Below are positions 51,891 to 54,215 of a stretch of DNA of 54,215 nt, piece by piece. A model generated the notes under the pieces. It did not search any database, was not told the origin of the DNA, and was given only the letters and a program-made list of their open reading frames with translations. Position 1 is the first letter of the stretch, and each line of letters opens with the position of its first letter. The position numbers were made by a program, and so were the translations under genes. Source of the DNA: an uncultured delta proteobacterium (GTDB lineage: Bacteria > Desulfobacterota > Syntrophia > Syntrophales > UBA8958); NCBI GenBank assembly GCA_903885795.1, contig CAISJV010000055.1:1-54215 (forward strand), given 5' to 3'.

Positions 51891-52142
51891 ATGAGCAAAC
51901 ACAGGAAAACGTTGCAAAACATCTTTGCCGATCCGGTAAGAGCCAATATTCTCTGGTCTGACATTGAAGCTCTCCTGTTATCGTTAGGAGCGGAGCGGGA
52001 AGAGGGACGTGGTTCGCGGGTTCGCTTTTCACTGAATGGTGTCCGCGCTGTGTTCCATCGTCCTCATCCGAAGAAAGAAACGGATCGGGGTGCTGTGAGT
52101 TCCGTTCGGCGTTTTCTGGAGGAAGGAGGTATCCAACCATGA
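51891..52142 (+). CDS. hicA: HicA-type toxin
   Basis: The 83-residue protein has the double-stranded-RNA-binding-like fold of HicA: RANILWSDIEALLLSLGAE, GSRVRFSL and the catalytic His region VFHRPHPKKETDRGAV. It is a ribosome-independent mRNA interferase. Its stop overlaps the antitoxin start by 4 bp. Confidence 0.92.
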   Translation: MSKHRKTLQNIFADPVRANILWSDIEALLLSLGAEREEGRGSRVRFSLNGVRAVFHRPHPKKETDRGAVSSVRRFLEEGGIQP

Positions 52143-52471
52143 TGCAGTATAAGGGATACAATGGGCGAGTCGAATTTGACGATGAAGCGGACATCTTTCA
52201 TGGCGAAGTTCTCGGCTTGAGAGATGTGATCACTTTTCAGGGAAGAAATGTTGACGAGGTGAAACAGGCTTTCCGTGACTCCGTAGAGGATTATCTGGAA
52301 TATTGCGCTAAACGGGGCGAGGAGCCGGAAAAGCCGTTTACGGGAAAGCTAATGCTCCGGATACCTCCGGATATTCACCGCAAAGCCTATATCGCCGCCA
52401 AACAATCGGGGGCCAGTCTGAACTCATGGATCACTCAGACACTGAAAAACTCAACGGAGCATGTCTTCTGA
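52139..52471 (+). CDS. hicB: HicB-type antitoxin
   Basis: The 110-residue protein has a degraded RNase H-like half (YKGYNGRVEFDDEADIFHGEVLGLRDVITFQGRNVDE) and a C-terminal DNA-binding RHH/HicB helix pair (MLRIPPDIHRKAYIAAKQSGASLNSWITQTL). It blocks HicA and represses the operon. Overlaps hicA by 4 bp. Confidence 0.92.
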   Translation: MMQYKGYNGRVEFDDEADIFHGEVLGLRDVITFQGRNVDEVKQAFRDSVEDYLEYCAKRGEEPEKPFTGKLMLRIPPDIHRKAYIAAKQSGASLNSWITQTLKNSTEHVF

Positions 52472-52883
52472 CCGGATTGATGTGGTTCCACAGTGATCCC
52501 AAGTCGTACTGGCCATCCCCGGAAATGCCCGATCAAGTCCGAATGGTCATCTCCTTTACCCATTACCGACATGAACGGCGGCAACCCCTGCGACCTGAAG
52601 CCCGGTTAATGGAACGATGACAACCCCCTTGCCCGATACCTTGGCGAAAGCCTCAAAATACCAGGGATTCAACTGAAAGATTAGATGGAAAGATACGTGT
52701 GCTAGTGGCAGGAAGGGCACCTGAACATCACGGGAACATGCGATGCACTTTTCAAGAATTGATCTTAACCATGTAGATATTTGATTTAGGTCATCCATAC
52801 TACAAATACAACTCAACGCCATAACCAGACCCTCGAATTCATTGACTTCGGCTTGAAAAGGTTCGACTGCTTGATATCTTATT
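52472..52883. other. 412-bp intergenic region
   Basis: No complete gene is supported. An 88-codon minus frame (52556-52822) has no family and no ribosome-binding site. The ACAAATACAACTCAAC stretch near 52800 recalls the repeat end at 48162, suggesting leftover duplicated DNA. Confidence 0.4.
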
Positions 52884-53660
52884 CTAAAAACGACCGTGTT
52901 TTCCTATTCCCTGCGAAAACTTCTCCACCCCTGCCTGTAACTCTCCCGTAGCAATCACCTCCATACCCAGACGAAATTCCAGTTCCATTGCCTCATCCAT
53001 GGTTATATCAGCTCCTCTGTATACGGATTGACGGTCACTGCGCATGCATGTCTGAGGATAAGCAGCAATCTGAAGAGCCAATGCTTCCGCTTCTTCTCTC
53101 GATTTCCCTCGTTCAACGAGTCGGTTGGCAAGTCCCATGGCAATGGCTTCCTCACCGCTCACAGGACGTCCCGTGAGAATCATGTCTAACGCACGGCTCA
53201 TCCCGATTAATCGGGGGAGGCGTTGCGTACCACCATCGATGAGAGGAACACCGTAGCGCCGGCAAAAGACGCCGAAAACGGCGTCCCGTTCCACGACCCG
53301 TAGGTCGCACCAGCAAGCCAGCTCCAGTCCTCCCGCAACAGCATAACCGGATACGGCGGCAATGACAGGTTTAGACGTTCTCATTCGACTTGGACCCATT
53401 GGACCCGGCTTGGACATGTCAGAATCAAGGCTGTTGATTTCGTTCAGATCACCACGGGATATGGCGTTGAGGTCTGCACCCGCGCAAAAGTTTCCCCCTT
53501 CACCATACAACACGGCCGCAAGCAGCCGGTTGTCCCGTTCAAAATCCTCGAACGCAGCGACAAGTTGTGTCGCTGTTTCCCTGTCTACGGCATTTCTGCT
53601 CTCTGGTCTATTGATGATAACCGTGCAGATCACACCTCTTTTTTCCACTAGGACTTTCAT
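52884..53660 (-). CDS. enoyl-CoA hydratase/isomerase (crotonase) family protein
   Basis: The 258-residue crotonase fold has the oxyanion-hole motifs FCAGADLNA (58-66) and AVAGGLELACWCDLRV with Glu113. The second catalytic Glu of true hydratases, normally in a FGxPE motif, is absent (FGVFCRRYGVP). Isomerase, hydrolase or other crotonase chemistry is therefore more likely than simple hydration. The ribosome-binding site AAAGGAGGATAC precedes the ATG. It is not obviously linked in an operon. Confidence 0.88.
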   Translation of the reverse strand: MKVLVEKRGVICTVIINRPESRNAVDRETATQLVAAFEDFERDNRLLAAVLYGEGGNFCAGADLNAISRGDLNEINSLDSDMSKPGPMGPSRMRTSKPVIAAVSGYAVAGGLELACWCDLRVVERDAVFGVFCRRYGVPLIDGGTQRLPRLIGMSRALDMILTGRPVSGEEAIAMGLANRLVERGKSREEAEALALQIAAYPQTCMRSDRQSVYRGADITMDEAMELEFRLGMEVIATGELQAGVEKFSQGIGKHGRF

Positions 53661-53919
53661 CTCTGTATCCTCCTTTGTTGGATATCCTTTATTATTAAAA
53701 GTTAGGATAGAATACTCTTCATCCTTATTGTGCTATTTTCAGAAGATGATCCTTTTTTTAGAAAATAATCAATTGATTTTATACCACCAACAATGGATAA
53801 AAAGAGTCGCTACGCTGATTAAATTCAAATCGGAATACCATGTTCCTGGCTGGGTTTGAGGAATACCCTTTACAAGGTAGCGCCAGCGCATGGAGTCAGA
53901 AGATGATCAAGGAGACAAG

Positions 53920-54081
53920 ATGACATTTCAAGAATGTATCGACTTCATGAAAAGAAACCCCAACGGATTTCTTGCTACAGCAAGCGGGGATAATCCACAT
54001 GTCCGTCCAATGACTGTCTGGCTTGCTGATGAAACAGGGATTTATTTCTACACATCCCGTATCAAATCCCTTGTATCCTAA
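53920..54081 (+). pseudogene. truncated pyridoxamine 5'-phosphate oxidase-like flavoprotein
   Basis: From the ATG with AAGGAGACAAG before it, 53 residues (MTFQECIDFMKRNPNGFLAT, ...RPMTVWLADETGIYFYTS) match the N-terminal third of PPOX-type split-barrel proteins (normally ~130-150 residues). The frame then ends at TAA after SLVS, and the following sequence does not continue the fold in any frame. It is a truncated gene. Confidence 0.65.
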
Positions 54082-54150
54082 ATTCCCGACAAAATTATAA
54101 CAAGGATCGTGCAAAAACATTATAAATCAAGGATAAAGGCATTTTTTTGC

Positions 54151-54208
54151 TTGACTTTTCTGCCCATTCATAGGTATAATTATACCTATGAATGGGGGTG
54201 TATATATG
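54151..54208 (+). promoter_or_regulatory. sigma70 promoter overlapped by a perfect 34-bp palindrome
   Basis: TTGACT (54151-54156) and TATAAT (54175-54180) are spaced 18 bases apart. A perfect palindrome (54163-54196, core TAGGTATAATTATACCTA) covers the -10 box, so a dimeric repressor here would block RNA polymerase. GGGGGTG precedes the ATG at 54206. Confidence 0.85.
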
Positions 54209-54215
54209 TCGCTTG
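54206..54215 (+). CDS. start of a gene cut by the window end
   Basis: An ATG (MSL...) follows a good promoter and the GGGGGTG site. Only three codons are visible, so the product cannot be named; autoregulation by its own product is a reasonable guess because of the palindrome. Confidence 0.45.

Overview
The window looks like the chromosome of a strictly anaerobic Desulfobacterota-type bacterium (Syntrophales/Syntrophobacterales-like). This rests on a B12-dependent acyl-CoA mutase with a separate B12 subunit, family I CoA-transferases, a sigma54/NtrC-type two-component system and a tRNA-Sec (selC) integration locus. The assignment is inferred from gene content only. About 60% of the window is accessory DNA.

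Left part (1-~25.7 kb): a tandem array of integrative elements in tRNA-Sec. The CCA-encoding 3' end of tRNA-Sec occurs three times in the same orientation (1409, 19268, 24420). Each copy lies just beyond the 3' end of a different tyrosine recombinase gene. Element 1 (about 17.9 kb) carries an integrase, a primase-polymerase/DUF3987 helicase next to iteron-like repeats, a MerR-like regulator, a ribbon-helix-helix protein and 2.1 kb of structured gene-less DNA. It also carries an unfamiliar two-gene cassette (HD-domain protein plus HExxH metallopeptidase) and a Type I-like/BcgI-like restriction-modification locus whose nuclease-methylase gene is frameshifted. Element 2 (about 5.2 kb) is compact: integrase, HUH rolling-circle Rep, RHH protein, and a complete cytosine methylase/HNH nuclease/Vsr system. 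Element 3 starts with a third integrase at the 3' half of tRNA-Sec. Its far end and the intact selC gene are not visible.

Middle (26-33 kb): a DUF4143 ATPase, a stretch of relics and repeats, an Integrase_1-type recombinase convergent with a ParB-Spo11/TopoVI-A-like fusion gene, and a 6 x 34-bp tandem repeat just upstream of that operon. A decayed murein transglycosylase fragment follows.

Metabolic core (33.1-41.4 kb): a GAF-PAS histidine kinase and sigma54-dependent regulator precede an intergenic region with palindromic enhancer-like sites and a good -24/-12 promoter. That promoter would drive an operon of acyl-CoA mutase large subunit, SatP-type carboxylate transporter, B12-binding subunit and both CoA-transferase subunits. 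Together they could import a short carboxylic acid, activate it by CoA transfer and rearrange its carbon skeleton. The mutase lacks the methylmalonyl-binding residues, so its substrate is not methylmalonyl-CoA by the usual rules.

Right part (41.4-54.2 kb): an IS4-type transposase relic, an M24 peptidase, HigBA and HicAB toxin-antitoxin pairs, a serine recombinase next to an SF2 helicase, SEC-C and HU/IHF genes, an RsbW-like kinase/GNAT fusion translationally coupled to an amidohydrolase, an enoyl-CoA hydratase-like gene, a truncated flavin-oxidase remnant, and at the edge a promoter overlapped by a perfect 34-bp palindrome in front of a gene cut by the window end.
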